A stretch of DNA of 64,000 bases from UBA1081 sp964443825 (GTDB lineage: Bacteria; Bacillota; Clostridia; Oscillospirales; Acutalibacteraceae). This document shows positions 33,938 through 42,346 of this stretch, one piece after another. The notes under the pieces were generated by a model. That model was given only the letters and a program-made list of their open reading frames with translations. It did not search any database and was not told the origin of the DNA. The stretch is from contig CAYUEV010000001.1 of assembly GCA_964443825.1 (NCBI GenBank), forward strand, positions 62,001-126,000, written 5' to 3'. Each line of letters starts with the position of its first letter. Within the stretch, counting starts at the first letter, position 1. A program made the translations under genes and the position numbers.

Positions 33938-35737
33938 TTATTTCTTTACGATTGCGCCGAATTTGCATTTTTCCATGCACGCTCCGCATTTTATGCACTT
34001 AGCGGGGTCGATTTTATGAGGATTCTTAACGGTTCCCGAAATCGCTCCTACGGGGCAAACTCTCGCGCAAGCGGTGCATCCTCTGCACTTCTCCGGGATA
34101 ATGCTGATTGTAAGAAGGCTCTTGCAAACTCCGGCGGGGCATTTTTTATCTACTACGTGCGCCACATATTCGTCTTTAAAACGCGTATAAGTCGAAAGCA
34201 CGGGATTTGGAGCGGTTTGACCGAGACCGCAAAGAGAGTTGTCTTTAATGTAGTGGCAGAGCTTTTCCATTCTGTCTAGGTCTTCAAGAGTTCCGTTTCC
34301 GCTCGTGATTTTTTCAAGTATCTCGTAAAGTCTTCTCGTGCCTATTCGGCATGGGGTGCATTTGCCGCAGGACTCGTCTACCGTGAACTGAAGGAAGAAT
34401 TTGGCTATATCGACCATACAGGTGTCCTCGTCCATAACGATAAGACCGCCCGAACCCATCATGGCGCCTTGCGACACCAAGTTGTCGTAGTCTATTTCTA
34501 TATCGATCATGGAAGCCGGTATACACCCGCCGGAAGGTCCGCCCGTCTGAGCCGCCTTAAACTTTTTGCCGTTGGGTATTCCTCCGCCTATATCCTCGAT
34601 AATTTGTCTTAAGGTAGTTCCCATGGGGACTTCGACAAGACCGGTGTTATTGATTTTTCCGCCTAAAGCGAAAACTTTAGTGCCTTTTGAGCGCTCCGTG
34701 CCCATGGAGTTAAAGAACTCCGCGCCTTTTAGTATTATCTGCGGGATGTTGGCGAAAGTCTCGACGTTGTTTTCGGTGGTGGGCTTGCCGAAAAGTCCTT
34801 TTTGAGCGGGGTACGGAGGTCTTGGATGAGGCTCTCCTCTGTTGCCCTCGATCGACGTCATAAGAGCCGTTTCCTCCCCGCAAACGAACGCTCCGGCTCC
34901 AAGGCGCACAAAAAGATCAAAACTAAAATCCGTGCCGAAAATATTTTTGCCTAAAAGCCCGTAGGATCTCGCGTCTTCAATGGCTTTTTTAAGTCTCGCG
35001 ACGGCTATGGGATATTCGGCTCTTACGTAAATATATCCTTCGCTCGCTCCCGTGGCGTAGCCGCAAATGGCCATAGCTTCCACTATGCAGTGCGGGTCGC
35101 CCTCTAAGACGGATCTGTCCATAAAAGCGCCGGGGTCGCCTTCGTCAGCGTTGCACACGACGTATTTTTGGTCGGCTTTATTAGCGGCGGTAAGACTCCA
35201 TTTTCTGCCGGTCGGGAAGCCGCCGCCGCCTCTTCCTCTAAGACCGGAATCGGTAACGGTCTTTATGACTTCTTCCGGCGTCATTTCGGTTAAAGCTTTG
35301 CCTAAAGCCGCGTAACCGTCCATCGCTATATACTCGTCGATGCTTTCGGGGTTGATTACGCCGCAGTTCCTGAGAGCCACGCGCTTTTGAGCTTTATAGA
35401 AGTTGGTGTCGTTTAACGAAACGTGCTGTATCTCTTCTTTTACGTCTTCGCTTACGTCGGAGTAAACGAGACGTTCCACTACGCGCCCTTTTAAAAGATG
35501 CTCCGAAACTATTTCTTTTACGTCTTCCTTTTTGACTTTGCTGTAAAAAGTTCCGTCGGGATACACTATTACGACGGGACCTAAAGCGCAAAGACCGAAA
35601 CAACCCGTTCTCACTATTTTTATTTCATCGGAAAGACCGTTCTCCGCGATGCGATTCTCAAACTCATCTATAAGAGCTTTGCTGCCGGATGAAGTGCAGC
35701 CCGTGCCGCCGCATATCAGAACCTGGGAACGAACCAT
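33938..35737 (-). CDS. hydB: hydrogenase NADH-binding subunit (NuoF-like, HydB/HndC)
   Basis: Flavin subunit that exchanges electrons with NAD(H). The 599 residues begin with a thioredoxin-like [2Fe-2S] domain (CGGTGCTSSGS, TGCFGLC). The FMN/NADH part has GLRGRGGGGFPTGRKW near 170 and GAGAFVCGEETALM near 275, with a cluster motif ESCGKCTPCRIGTRR near 460. Two C-terminal [4Fe-4S] sites (CRGCTACARVC and CIKCGACMEKC) end it. This is the standard layout in bifurcating hydrogenases. It follows the HndB-like gene after 57 bases. Whether the enzyme bifurcates or simply couples NADH to H2 cannot be told from sequence. Confidence 0.96.
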   Translation of the reverse strand: MVRSQVLICGGTGCTSSGSKALIDEFENRIAENGLSDEIKIVRTGCFGLCALGPVVIVYPDGTFYSKVKKEDVKEIVSEHLLKGRVVERLVYSDVSEDVKEEIQHVSLNDTNFYKAQKRVALRNCGVINPESIDEYIAMDGYAALGKALTEMTPEEVIKTVTDSGLRGRGGGGFPTGRKWSLTAANKADQKYVVCNADEGDPGAFMDRSVLEGDPHCIVEAMAICGYATGASEGYIYVRAEYPIAVARLKKAIEDARSYGLLGKNIFGTDFSFDLFVRLGAGAFVCGEETALMTSIEGNRGEPHPRPPYPAQKGLFGKPTTENNVETFANIPQIILKGAEFFNSMGTERSKGTKVFALGGKINNTGLVEVPMGTTLRQIIEDIGGGIPNGKKFKAAQTGGPSGGCIPASMIDIEIDYDNLVSQGAMMGSGGLIVMDEDTCMVDIAKFFLQFTVDESCGKCTPCRIGTRRLYEILEKITSGNGTLEDLDRMEKLCHYIKDNSLCGLGQTAPNPVLSTYTRFKDEYVAHVVDKKCPAGVCKSLLTISIIPEKCRGCTACARVCPVGAISGTVKNPHKIDPAKCIKCGACMEKCKFGAIVKK

Positions 35738-35794
35738 ATTAAAACCACCTTGTATTAGATTTTAGACGCTTAAAATCGTTTTTGCTATTTTTTA

Positions 35795-36166
35795 CTATTT
35801 GCTTGCGTTGGTTATAGTGTACTCTTCTATTACTTTTCCGCCTTTTAAGTGTTTTTCAACCACTTCTTTGGCTTTTTCTGAGTTCATTTTTACATAAGTC
35901 ACTTTGTCCTTGCCAGCCTCGAATACCTCGACGACCGGTTCATACTGACAAATGCCTATACAGCCGGTCTGAGTGACCATAACTTTATCGGAAAGCCCTT
36001 CTTTGCTGACTTCCTCCACAAAAGTGTTTAAAACGGGTCTCGCTCCCGCCGCTATGCCGCACGTCGCCATGCCGACCACTACGCGTATATCGCCCGAACC
36101 TTCTCTTAAAACGACTTTGTTTTGCATTTTTTCTTTGATTGCCGCGAGTTCAGCCAATGATTTCAT
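35795..36166 (-). CDS. hndB: HndB-like thioredoxin-fold [2Fe-2S] protein
   Basis: A 123-residue electron-transfer subunit. It keeps the four-cysteine [2Fe-2S] pattern of the family: GMATCGIAAGA near residue 36 (one Cys here) and TQTGCIGICQYEP near 70. The second cysteine of the first pair is replaced within CGIAAGARPV, as usual in HndB-type proteins, so cluster ligation may differ from NuoE. HndB accompanies HndA, HndC and HndD in NADP-reducing hydrogenases of Desulfovibrio and clostridia. Preceded by the ATPase-like gene after 37 bases. Confidence 0.88.
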   Translation of the reverse strand: MKSLAELAAIKEKMQNKVVLREGSGDIRVVVGMATCGIAAGARPVLNTFVEEVSKEGLSDKVMVTQTGCIGICQYEPVVEVFEAGKDKVTYVKMNSEKAKEVVEKHLKGGKVIEEYTITNASK

Positions 36167-36203
36167 TTTTATTTTTTTATCCTTTCAAGTATTTTCACGT
36201 AAC

Positions 36204-36773
36204 CTAAACGCCGTTAAAGTTGTAATCAAATTCTTGATATTGTTCTTTTAAATATTCGCTGATCCAAGCTATAACTTCCGGCGTGTTAAGAGGAACGTCG
36301 CCTAAAACGTCTTTTAACGCGTTTGTGTCAAGTTCCGTCGTTCCTTTTTCTGTTTTATGACGAAATATCCATCTTATATCGGGATTTCCTATTATAAGCG
36401 TCGTCACAGTTGATATTATATCCCCTAAGGGCGTAAAGTCAATATTGTTTTTGTAAAAAAGAGCCTCTGTTACCGTGCCGTGAGAGTCGGGATATATGCT
36501 TTCATGCTTTGACGAAATATTAAAAGAGCCGCCCGTCTGCTCCGCCGCGAGTTTTAAAAAAGGTATCCCTAAACCTACTTTTCTTGTGGTTCTCGTAGTG
36601 CTAAACGGGTCTGTCACGGTAGAGAGAAAATCTTCCGTCATGCCCTTTCCATCGTCGGAAATTTTCATTTTAAAGGTTTTATCGTCCTCAAAAAGCTCTA
36701 TTTTTACGGTTTTAGCGTCGGCTTTTACGGAATTTTCGGCAATATCCAATATATTAAGAGAAAGTTCTTTCAA
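36204..36773 (-). CDS. GHKL ATPase-domain protein (histidine-kinase-like), hydrogenase-associated
   Basis: A 189-residue protein that is mostly one HATPase_c domain: N box LNILDIAENSVKADA near 7, DDGKGMT near 38, FSTTRTTRKVGLGIPFLK near 52. No HisKA domain, receiver or membrane segment exists, so it is not a normal sensor kinase. I start it at the TTG at 36773, which overlaps the PHP gene's stop codon (TTTGA), because the conserved domain begins there; the longer frame opening at 36881 runs out of phase through the PHP gene. Such proteins recur in clostridial hydrogenase operons. Likely role: signalling, inferred. Confidence 0.85.
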   Translation of the reverse strand: MKELSLNILDIAENSVKADAKTVKIELFEDDKTFKMKISDDGKGMTEDFLSTVTDPFSTTRTTRKVGLGIPFLKLAAEQTGGSFNISSKHESIYPDSHGTVTEALFYKNNIDFTPLGDIISTVTTLIIGNPDIRWIFRHKTEKGTTELDTNALKDVLGDVPLNTPEVIAWISEYLKEQYQEFDYNFNGV

Positions 36774-37513
36774 AGCCCCGCGCCGCCCTCTATTGTTTTT
36801 AAGAGATTTTCGGAAATAAGTTTCCCGCTGTACGGCTCGTCTTCTAAAAGGAAATAATTTTCTTTTTCGCTTATGTTCCAAAGATAGTGAGCGTCGGAAG
36901 ATATGATTTTCGTTTTATCGGAAAGAGCCGGGTAATTTTTTGAGTATTCTTCTATTTTAGCGGAATCATGAAATTCCGCCGCCTTAAAGGGAAGTTCCGA
37001 AGGGAACGTACCTAAAATTTCAATTATGGAATTTGACTGTCTGTCGACGTGAGCCGGAAAAGCCGTTCCGCCGTATGATTTTACAATACCGTAAACGTTA
37101 TCGATGGAAACAGTCGTCGCGTTCGGAAGAAGATTTTCCTCATAGCCCGTTATTTCGTCGTTTTCATTCATAATGATCTGTTCGCCGAAAATTTCAACTT
37201 TATTTTTAATGAGCGCACGGTTCTTTTCAATAAATAAATCAAATTCCAAAGCGCTTTCAAGGCACGGAAAAAAGCACGCGACGTGAATATCCTCGGCGGT
37301 TGTAAGCTCCATTCCGGCTATCGGGACGATCCCCTGCCTTTTAGCGGCTTTAAAAAACGCCGGGCAGTTCTTACATGTGTTATGATCCGTTAAAGCCATG
37401 ACGTTAAGCCCGTTTAAAATTCCCATTCCCGCTATATTGCACGGCGTCATATCGTTATCGCCGCACGGCGATAAACATGAATGAATATGAAGATCGTAAT
37501 AATACTTATTCAT
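36770..37513 (-). CDS. PHP-domain protein, hydrogenase-associated
   Basis: A 247-residue PHP protein with metal motifs YDLHIHSCLSPCG at the N-terminus, MALTDHNTCKNC near 38, GMELTTAEDIHVAC near 65, FPAHVDR near 152 and ISSDAHYL near 204. Extra cysteines close to the second motif (CKNC) are unusual for plain PHP phosphoesterases. It overlaps the next gene by four bases. PHP proteins of this kind are found with DRTGG proteins in hydrogenase operons of clostridia; a phosphoester signalling role is plausible but unproven. Confidence 0.88.
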   Translation of the reverse strand: MNKYYYDLHIHSCLSPCGDNDMTPCNIAGMGILNGLNVMALTDHNTCKNCPAFFKAAKRQGIVPIAGMELTTAEDIHVACFFPCLESALEFDLFIEKNRALIKNKVEIFGEQIIMNENDEITGYEENLLPNATTVSIDNVYGIVKSYGGTAFPAHVDRQSNSIIEILGTFPSELPFKAAEFHDSAKIEEYSKNYPALSDKTKIISSDAHYLWNISEKENYFLLEDEPYSGKLISENLLKTIEGGAGL

Positions 37514-37525
37514 ATGAGGAAATTT

Positions 37526-37852
37526 TTAAACGTACTTGGAAATAGCGAGCGCCGTTTCATACGAACTTTTATCCGAAATCAAAATGTTTACGTTTTTTTG
37601 AATAGCCGTTGAGACCACGCTTTCGTCTAACGACACGCCCTCGGAGAGTATCACCGCCGAAACGTCCGTTAAGGACGCCACGGCCACGATATTTACGTTA
37701 GACATTATCGTAATCCAGACTTGATCCGACTCGGCTCTTCCCATGACCCAGCTTAATAAGTCGCCTATATAAGAGCCTTTGACCTCTCTGTCGCCGGAGG
37801 GCAGAGAAACCGCTTTAAAACCGCATTTTTCACAAAGATCTGATACCGTCAA
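37526..37852 (-). CDS. DRTGG-domain protein (downstream copy)
   Basis: A 108-residue protein made of a single DRTGG-like domain: GDREVKGSYIGDLLSWVMG near 20, WITIMSNVNIVAVASL near 47, AVILSEGVSLDESVV near 65 and ILISDKSSYETALAI near 90. In other proteins the domain sits between CBS or phosphotransacetylase domains and is thought to bind a ligand. The start is TTG with GGCGGCG upstream. A paralogue is at 39600. It lies 12 bases ahead of the PHP gene and 24 after the hydrogenase-like gene. Confidence 0.85.
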   Translation of the reverse strand: MTVSDLCEKCGFKAVSLPSGDREVKGSYIGDLLSWVMGRAESDQVWITIMSNVNIVAVASLTDVSAVILSEGVSLDESVVSTAIQKNVNILISDKSSYETALAISKYV

Positions 37853-37876
37853 AATAACGCGCCGCCCGGTTAAAAT

Positions 37877-39124
37877 TTATTTTTGTTTCGATTTAAGCGC
37901 CATGCAGCCGGAAATATCGTCTATATTTCCCCTTACCAAATCTTCCGCGAAAGCCCTGCAAGTGGGCGATCCGCACGCGCCGCAATCGATTCCCGGAAGT
38001 TTTTCTTTAATGGATTGAATTTTCGCCATCATTTTCATAGACTCGGTAAAATTGTCGCTAAGTCTTGAAATAGGAGTATACGCGGGAAGTTCCGAGCAGA
38101 AGCAATTTTCGGGGATATAGTGCATATCGGTGGGAAGCCTGTTGAGAGATACCGGACGGTAACGTCTTACGCTTTGAAGTCTCGTTCTCGCTATAAACGG
38201 GTTTTCAATAGTCATAACGCCGCCTACGCACCCGCCCGTGCAGGCGTTGAGCTCTACGAACTCGACTTGGGGGATATTTCCGTTTTCTATAGCGTCAAGG
38301 ACGTTATTTACGTTTTCTATCCCGTCGGCCGCAAGGTATCTGTCGTTAAGTATAGCCGACGACTCCCCGCCGCTCGAGGCCCAGCCAATTCCTATCATGC
38401 CGGATTTAGAGGAGATTTCGGGAGTTTCGTTTTTCTTCATAACTCCCAAAAGCTTAAAATATATGTCCTTTAATGAGATTACAACGTCTATTTTGCTTTT
38501 GTAATTGCCGAAGCCGTTTCTTATGTAGCTTACTTTAGCGGCGCAAGGGGATATAAAGAAAAGCCCTATTTCGTCGCTTTTAAGTTCCGGGTGTTCTTTT
38601 TCGGCTTTTTCTCTCGCCATTATAGCCGCGACTTCCATCGGGGGAAGGATGGGCATAATATTATCCCTCAAATAAGGGTATCGAAGAGAAATAAGTCTTA
38701 CCACGACGGGACACGCGGAACTTATAACCGGCTTTTTAATACCCTCCGTTTTAAGGTAAAGTCTCGTGTACTCAGTCACGAACTCGGCCGCTTGCGCCAC
38801 CTCGAAAACGTCGTCGAAACCTATATCGAGAAGACCGCCGAGAATTTGATCCACGTCTTCGAGGTTCTCGAACTGACCGTATAGAGACGGAGCGGGGAGG
38901 GCGATTTTCCATTTGTAGCCGTCGTAATGCTCCATTTTACTGCACATGGCGCTTTTCGCTTTATTGGGGCATATTCTTATGCACTCGCCGCAGTCTATAC
39001 AGCGTTCCTCATTTATAACGGCGTGACCCGAACGGATTCTTATAGCCTCCGTAGGGCAGCGCCTCAAACACGTCGTGCACCCGGTGCATTTGCTAACGTC
39101 AAGTTCTACTGAATGTTTATACAT
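37877..39124 (-). CDS. [Fe]-hydrogenase-like Fe-S protein with altered H-cluster motifs
   Basis: A 415-residue protein, probably a sensor rather than a hydrogen-evolving enzyme. Two [4Fe-4S] ferredoxin sites open it (CTGCTTCLRRC, CIDCGECIRIC). The H-domain follows with SSACPVVVRLI near 137, SPCAAKVSY near 208 and LNACTGGCVGGVM near 303; compared with true enzymes (TSC-SPGW, MPC-x-x-K, C-x-x-GC-x-x-GGG) several H-cluster contacts are changed. The C-terminus has a separate CGACGSPTCRAFAED cluster domain as in RnfB-like proteins. Related genes are called HfsB or sensory hydrogenases. It lies mid-operon between the RsbW-like and DRTGG genes. Confidence 0.87.
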   Translation of the reverse strand: MYKHSVELDVSKCTGCTTCLRRCPTEAIRIRSGHAVINEERCIDCGECIRICPNKAKSAMCSKMEHYDGYKWKIALPAPSLYGQFENLEDVDQILGGLLDIGFDDVFEVAQAAEFVTEYTRLYLKTEGIKKPVISSACPVVVRLISLRYPYLRDNIMPILPPMEVAAIMAREKAEKEHPELKSDEIGLFFISPCAAKVSYIRNGFGNYKSKIDVVISLKDIYFKLLGVMKKNETPEISSKSGMIGIGWASSGGESSAILNDRYLAADGIENVNNVLDAIENGNIPQVEFVELNACTGGCVGGVMTIENPFIARTRLQSVRRYRPVSLNRLPTDMHYIPENCFCSELPAYTPISRLSDNFTESMKMMAKIQSIKEKLPGIDCGACGSPTCRAFAEDLVRGNIDDISGCMALKSKQK

Positions 39125-39181
39125 ACAAATATTAAATAATAGTATAAATTTCGCTTTTTAAGCGAAAAATACTTTTTATGG

Positions 39182-39622
39182 TTATTGCTGCGCGTCGGGG
39201 GAGAGATTAACCGTCATTTTAATGGTGGTTCCGCGCCCCGGTACGGAGTCGATTTGCAAGTCGTCCGTATATCGTTTCATATTGGGAAGACCCATTCCGG
39301 CGCCGAAACCCAAAGAGCGGACGCTGTCGGAAGCGGTCGAGTAACCCTCCTGCATCGCGAGATCTATGTCTTTTATGCCCGGACCGTGATCCGTCAAGAC
39401 TATTTCTATTTTGTCCTCGCGTACTATAACGTCCGCCTTGCCGCCGCCCGCGTGGATTACCATATTTATTTCGCCTTCGTACATGGCTATCGAAACCCGT
39501 CTTATAGTCTCGGGCGGAATACCGAGCCGTCTCAGATTCTTTTTAACCTGCACGGACGCCTGACCGGCGGAAGTAAAATCCTCGCCGTCTACGTCGTAAC
39601 TAAACGTGAGTTGTTCGCTCAT
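39182..39622 (-). CDS. anti-sigma-factor-type serine kinase (RsbW/SpoIIAB family)
   Basis: A 146-residue GHKL ATPase of the RsbW type: VKKNLRRLGIPPETIRRVSIAMYEGEINMVIHA carries the N box near 35-55, DHGPGIKD near 82 and GFGAGMGLPNMKR near 107 close the ATP site. Such proteins phosphorylate partners or bind sigma factors. No sigma factor or STAS antagonist is adjacent. The ATG at 39622 follows TAGGA at seven bases and overlaps the upstream DRTGG gene by 23 bases. With 36204 this makes two ATPase-only proteins in one hydrogenase operon. Confidence 0.87.
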   Translation of the reverse strand: MSEQLTFSYDVDGEDFTSAGQASVQVKKNLRRLGIPPETIRRVSIAMYEGEINMVIHAGGGKADVIVREDKIEIVLTDHGPGIKDIDLAMQEGYSTASDSVRSLGFGAGMGLPNMKRYTDDLQIDSVPGRGTTIKMTVNLSPDAQQ

Positions 39623-39974
39623 CTGTATTCCTACCGTTGCCGACAAGTCCGTTTATATAAAGCTTTCCGCACGCTTCATAAAGGCGCAAATCGGTTGTGA
39701 GAACAGCCATTCCGTTATCGCGGGCAAGTTCTATCATTTCAAGGCTCGGCTGCTTGGATCTTACGAAGACTATGCAAACCATATCCATCATTTCGGCGGT
39801 TCTGATTACCTGTGAATTTACAAGCCCCGTCAAAAGCACGGCTTGATCCTTAACATACGCGAGCACGTCGCTCATCATATCGCTTCCGCAAGCGGAGAAA
39901 ACGTCCCTGTCGAGCATATCGTCGCCGCATATCACTTTGGCGTCAAGGAGTTTGACAATTTCTTTTATTTTCAT
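39600..39974 (-). CDS. DRTGG-domain protein (upstream copy)
   Basis: A 124-residue protein formed by one DRTGG-like domain (LLDAKVICGDDMLDRDVFSACGSDMMSDVLAYV near the start, LTGLVNSQVIRTAEMMD near 48, AVLTTDLRLYEACG near 93). It contains three cysteines, two near the ends of helices, but no cluster pattern. It is the second gene of the operon, 49 bases after the NuoE-like gene, and its end overlaps the RsbW-like gene. It is a paralogue of 37526-37852 with low similarity. Confidence 0.85.
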   Translation of the reverse strand: MKIKEIVKLLDAKVICGDDMLDRDVFSACGSDMMSDVLAYVKDQAVLLTGLVNSQVIRTAEMMDMVCIVFVRSKQPSLEMIELARDNGMAVLTTDLRLYEACGKLYINGLVGNGRNTDERTTHV

Positions 39975-40023
39975 TTAAATTGCACCTTTTAAATCGGCGT
40001 AAATATCGCGTTATCGCGTAAAA

Positions 40024-40518
40024 TTACTCGTATTTCGCCAATATTCCGGCGACGTCGTCGGGAACTAGTCTTCCGTACACGTCGTCGTTAATCATCATAA
40101 CGGGAGCTAAACCGCACGCGCCTATACAACGGCACGCCTGCAAAGAAAATTTCCCGTCGTTAGTGCATTCGTCCGCGCCTATTCCAAGAGTTTCCTCGAT
40201 TTTATCAAGTACTTTTTGAGACCCTTTTACGTAACATGCCGTGCCTAAACATACGGAAATATTGTATTTGCCTTTAGGCGATAGAGCGAACTGAGCGTAG
40301 AAAGTCGCCACGCCGTAGACTTTTTCAAGAGGCACGTCCATGCCTTCGGCTATCATAACCTGAACTTCTCTCGGAAGGTAGCCGTATATATCCTGCGCTT
40401 CCTGCATTACCGCCATAAGTTTGCTTTTATCGTCGCAATTCGCGGCTATGACGGCTTTGAGTTTTTCTTCCTGCTCAGGAGTCCCCGCGAACGGGATGGA
40501 GCTTATTTTCTTTTTCAT
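40024..40518 (-). CDS. hydC: hydrogenase NuoE-like [2Fe-2S] subunit (HydC/HndA)
   Basis: Electron-transfer subunit of 164 residues that pairs with the NuoF-like subunit. A helical N-terminal part (EEKLKAVIAANCD, YLPREVQVMIAE) precedes the thioredoxin-fold [2Fe-2S] domain, with cysteines in CLGTACYVKG near 87 and CRCIGACGLAP near 128, the usual four ligands. It is the first gene after the operon promoter, with GGAGGG ahead of the ATG. Its separation from hydA and hydB by six regulatory-type genes is notable. Confidence 0.95.
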   Translation of the reverse strand: MKKKISSIPFAGTPEQEEKLKAVIAANCDDKSKLMAVMQEAQDIYGYLPREVQVMIAEGMDVPLEKVYGVATFYAQFALSPKGKYNISVCLGTACYVKGSQKVLDKIEETLGIGADECTNDGKFSLQACRCIGACGLAPVMMINDDVYGRLVPDDVAGILAKYE

Positions 40519-40596
40519 TATTAACCCTCCGATTTAATATTGTAGTTCGCTAACATAAATTTAAAAATTTAACGCATACTCCCAATTATTACCGCG

Positions 40597-40625
40597 ATTG
40601 TATCATATTTTTAACAATATGTCCA
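40597..40625 (-). promoter_or_regulatory. sigma-A promoter of the hydrogenase operon
   Basis: On the minus strand TGGACA (40625-40620), 17 bases, TACAAT (40602-40597). The leader is about 70 bases; no Rex-type operator was recognised with confidence. Confidence 0.7.
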
Positions 40626-40722
40626 TACCTTTGCGGATATTTTTTTCTTTTTCGGATTTTACGCGACGTCCCCGCCTCATTAAAAGTAAAAAAATCCGCG
40701 AAAGCCTTATAATTTTTTCTCC

Positions 40723-40750
40723 TTGACAAAAATCCCGCGCGGATTATAAT
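40723..40750 (+). promoter_or_regulatory. consensus sigma-A promoter for the second BspA-like gene
   Basis: Perfect TTGACA (40723-40728), 16 bases, perfect TATAAT (40745-40750), then GAGGAGAG ahead of the ATG at 40773. A strong constitutive promoter by sequence. Confidence 0.88.
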
Positions 40751-40772
40751 GAAATCGTGAGGAGAGTTTTAT

Positions 40773-42278
40773 ATGAAAAATCATGTTAAGGTCTTATTTT
40801 CGGCGCTTTTTTGTTTAAGTCTTGTTTTTAGCTTATGTTTTTTCCCGTCCGCCCAAGACGCCGAAGGAATAGAATATGTCGAACTTCCCGACGGGGGAGT
40901 TGAAATCACGGCTTACAGGGATACCAATGAAATTTTCTCTTTGCCAGGGGTTATAGACGGCGAAAAAGTTTTATCGATAGGTCCGGGCGCTTTTAAAGAC
41001 GCTCAGAATCTTAGGGAACTTACTCTTCCAGATTCTATAGTAAAAATAGGAAACGAATCCTTCAGGGGCTGTAAATCCCTTGAAAGAGTAAATATCCCCT
41101 TGAATACCGAGTCCATAGGCGTTCAGGCGTTCGCCTCATGCTCGAAACTCACCGAAATATCTATTCCCGACGGCGTTAAGACAATAGGTTCCAAAGCTTT
41201 TTCATCGTGTACGAAACTTGATAGGATATCGATAGGTTCGGGTGTTGAATCAATAGGCGAAGACGCTTTTCTTTCCACCGCTTACTATAAGAACGAGAAC
41301 AATATTGTCGACGGCGCAATCTACATAGACGGCTGCTTAATTAAAGCCGACCCGGATTTGATTCCGAGCGATTACACCGTGTTCATACGCACAAAACTCA
41401 TAGCCGACGGCGCGTTTTCGGACTGCGTATGGCTTAATTCCATAACTCTCAGAAAAGGAGTAAAGTCAATAGGAAACAAAGCCTTTTACAACTGCAAGAA
41501 CTTAAAAAGCGCGACCATAAACAAAGACTTAAACCGCATAGGCGATTCGGCGTTTTCGGGCTGCGACAATATTACCGATATTTACTACGAAGGCGGCGAA
41601 AGCGACTGGGACGCCGTCGATATCGCGAGCATATACAGTAACCACGTTCTCTATGACGGCAAAGTCTTCTTCCACTATAATGTCGACGTTCCCGGAAACG
41701 AGCCGCCGACCAATGAGAGCGAAACCACGACTTTAGAGGATAAAGTTACCGAAAGCCCTAACGATTCCGCTGCAAATTCTCCGTCTGATAATACTACCAA
41801 TACTGCCAATACTACCGACGCTGCCGATACTACTTCCCATACCGCCGCTCAGGACGTTAAGGATTATTTTCTTCCCGACCCCGATTCGGGTTATGAAACT
41901 TTAGATTCCGGCGGCGTTCACCTCCTCATAATCGAAGCCGGGCAGTCTAAAGAAAGCGTTCAATCCCGTTTTAAAGCCGATTCCGATATAGTAAATATAG
42001 AAGGGAAAGACTTATCCGAAAAAGAGATCGTCGGAACAGGCTCTAAGGCGACTTTAACAAAATTAGGCGAAACGTTCGTTTATACCGTAATCGTTCCGAT
42101 GGACGCCAACTGCGACGGCGTTATAACCGCTAACGACGCGAGGAAAGCTTTAAGGTTTTCTTCAAGGCTTGAAAAAGCGGACGACATTTTAATAAGAGCT
42201 TCCGATTCCGACGACGACGGCAAAGTAACCGCATTCGACGCGAGAACAATCCTGATAACTTCCTCAAAAAGCGCCTGA
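40773..42278 (+). CDS. BspA-like LRR surface protein with Thr-rich linker and dockerin
   Basis: A 501-residue exported protein: signal peptide (about 1-27), BspA-type LRR_5 repeats (about 30-300, with pattern AFxxCxxLxxIxIPxGVxxIG), a Ser/Thr/Asn/Asp-rich linker (about 305-365) suited to a wall-spanning spacer, a small beta domain, and a C-terminal dockerin-like pair (DANCDGVITANDAR and DSDDDGKVTAFDAR). Both calcium loops look usable. The architecture parallels the 1008-residue protein at 28999 but without the CxxC units. Strong promoter and SD indicate high expression. Confidence 0.85.
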   Translation: MKNHVKVLFSALFCLSLVFSLCFFPSAQDAEGIEYVELPDGGVEITAYRDTNEIFSLPGVIDGEKVLSIGPGAFKDAQNLRELTLPDSIVKIGNESFRGCKSLERVNIPLNTESIGVQAFASCSKLTEISIPDGVKTIGSKAFSSCTKLDRISIGSGVESIGEDAFLSTAYYKNENNIVDGAIYIDGCLIKADPDLIPSDYTVFIRTKLIADGAFSDCVWLNSITLRKGVKSIGNKAFYNCKNLKSATINKDLNRIGDSAFSGCDNITDIYYEGGESDWDAVDIASIYSNHVLYDGKVFFHYNVDVPGNEPPTNESETTTLEDKVTESPNDSAANSPSDNTTNTANTTDAADTTSHTAAQDVKDYFLPDPDSGYETLDSGGVHLLIIEAGQSKESVQSRFKADSDIVNIEGKDLSEKEIVGTGSKATLTKLGETFVYTVIVPMDANCDGVITANDARKALRFSSRLEKADDILIRASDSDDDGKVTAFDARTILITSSKSA

Positions 42279-42291
42279 GTTAAATATAAAT

Positions 42292-42346
42292 ATATCCCCC
42301 TCCCGCCTGAGAGTTCACCTTGACGGCGGCGAGGGGATTTTCCTGT
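42292..42346 (+). terminator. probable terminator after the BspA-like gene
   Basis: Arms ATCCCC...CCGCC and GGCGG...GGGGAT pair with one or two bulges around a 17-base loop, followed by a T-rich stretch. Confidence 0.55.

Noticed and set aside
41740..41860. Short tandem repeats in DNA, possible CRISPR or VNTR
   Set aside because: These are codon repeats of a Thr/Asn/Asp-rich linker in the BspA-like protein. No CRISPR array was found anywhere in the window.
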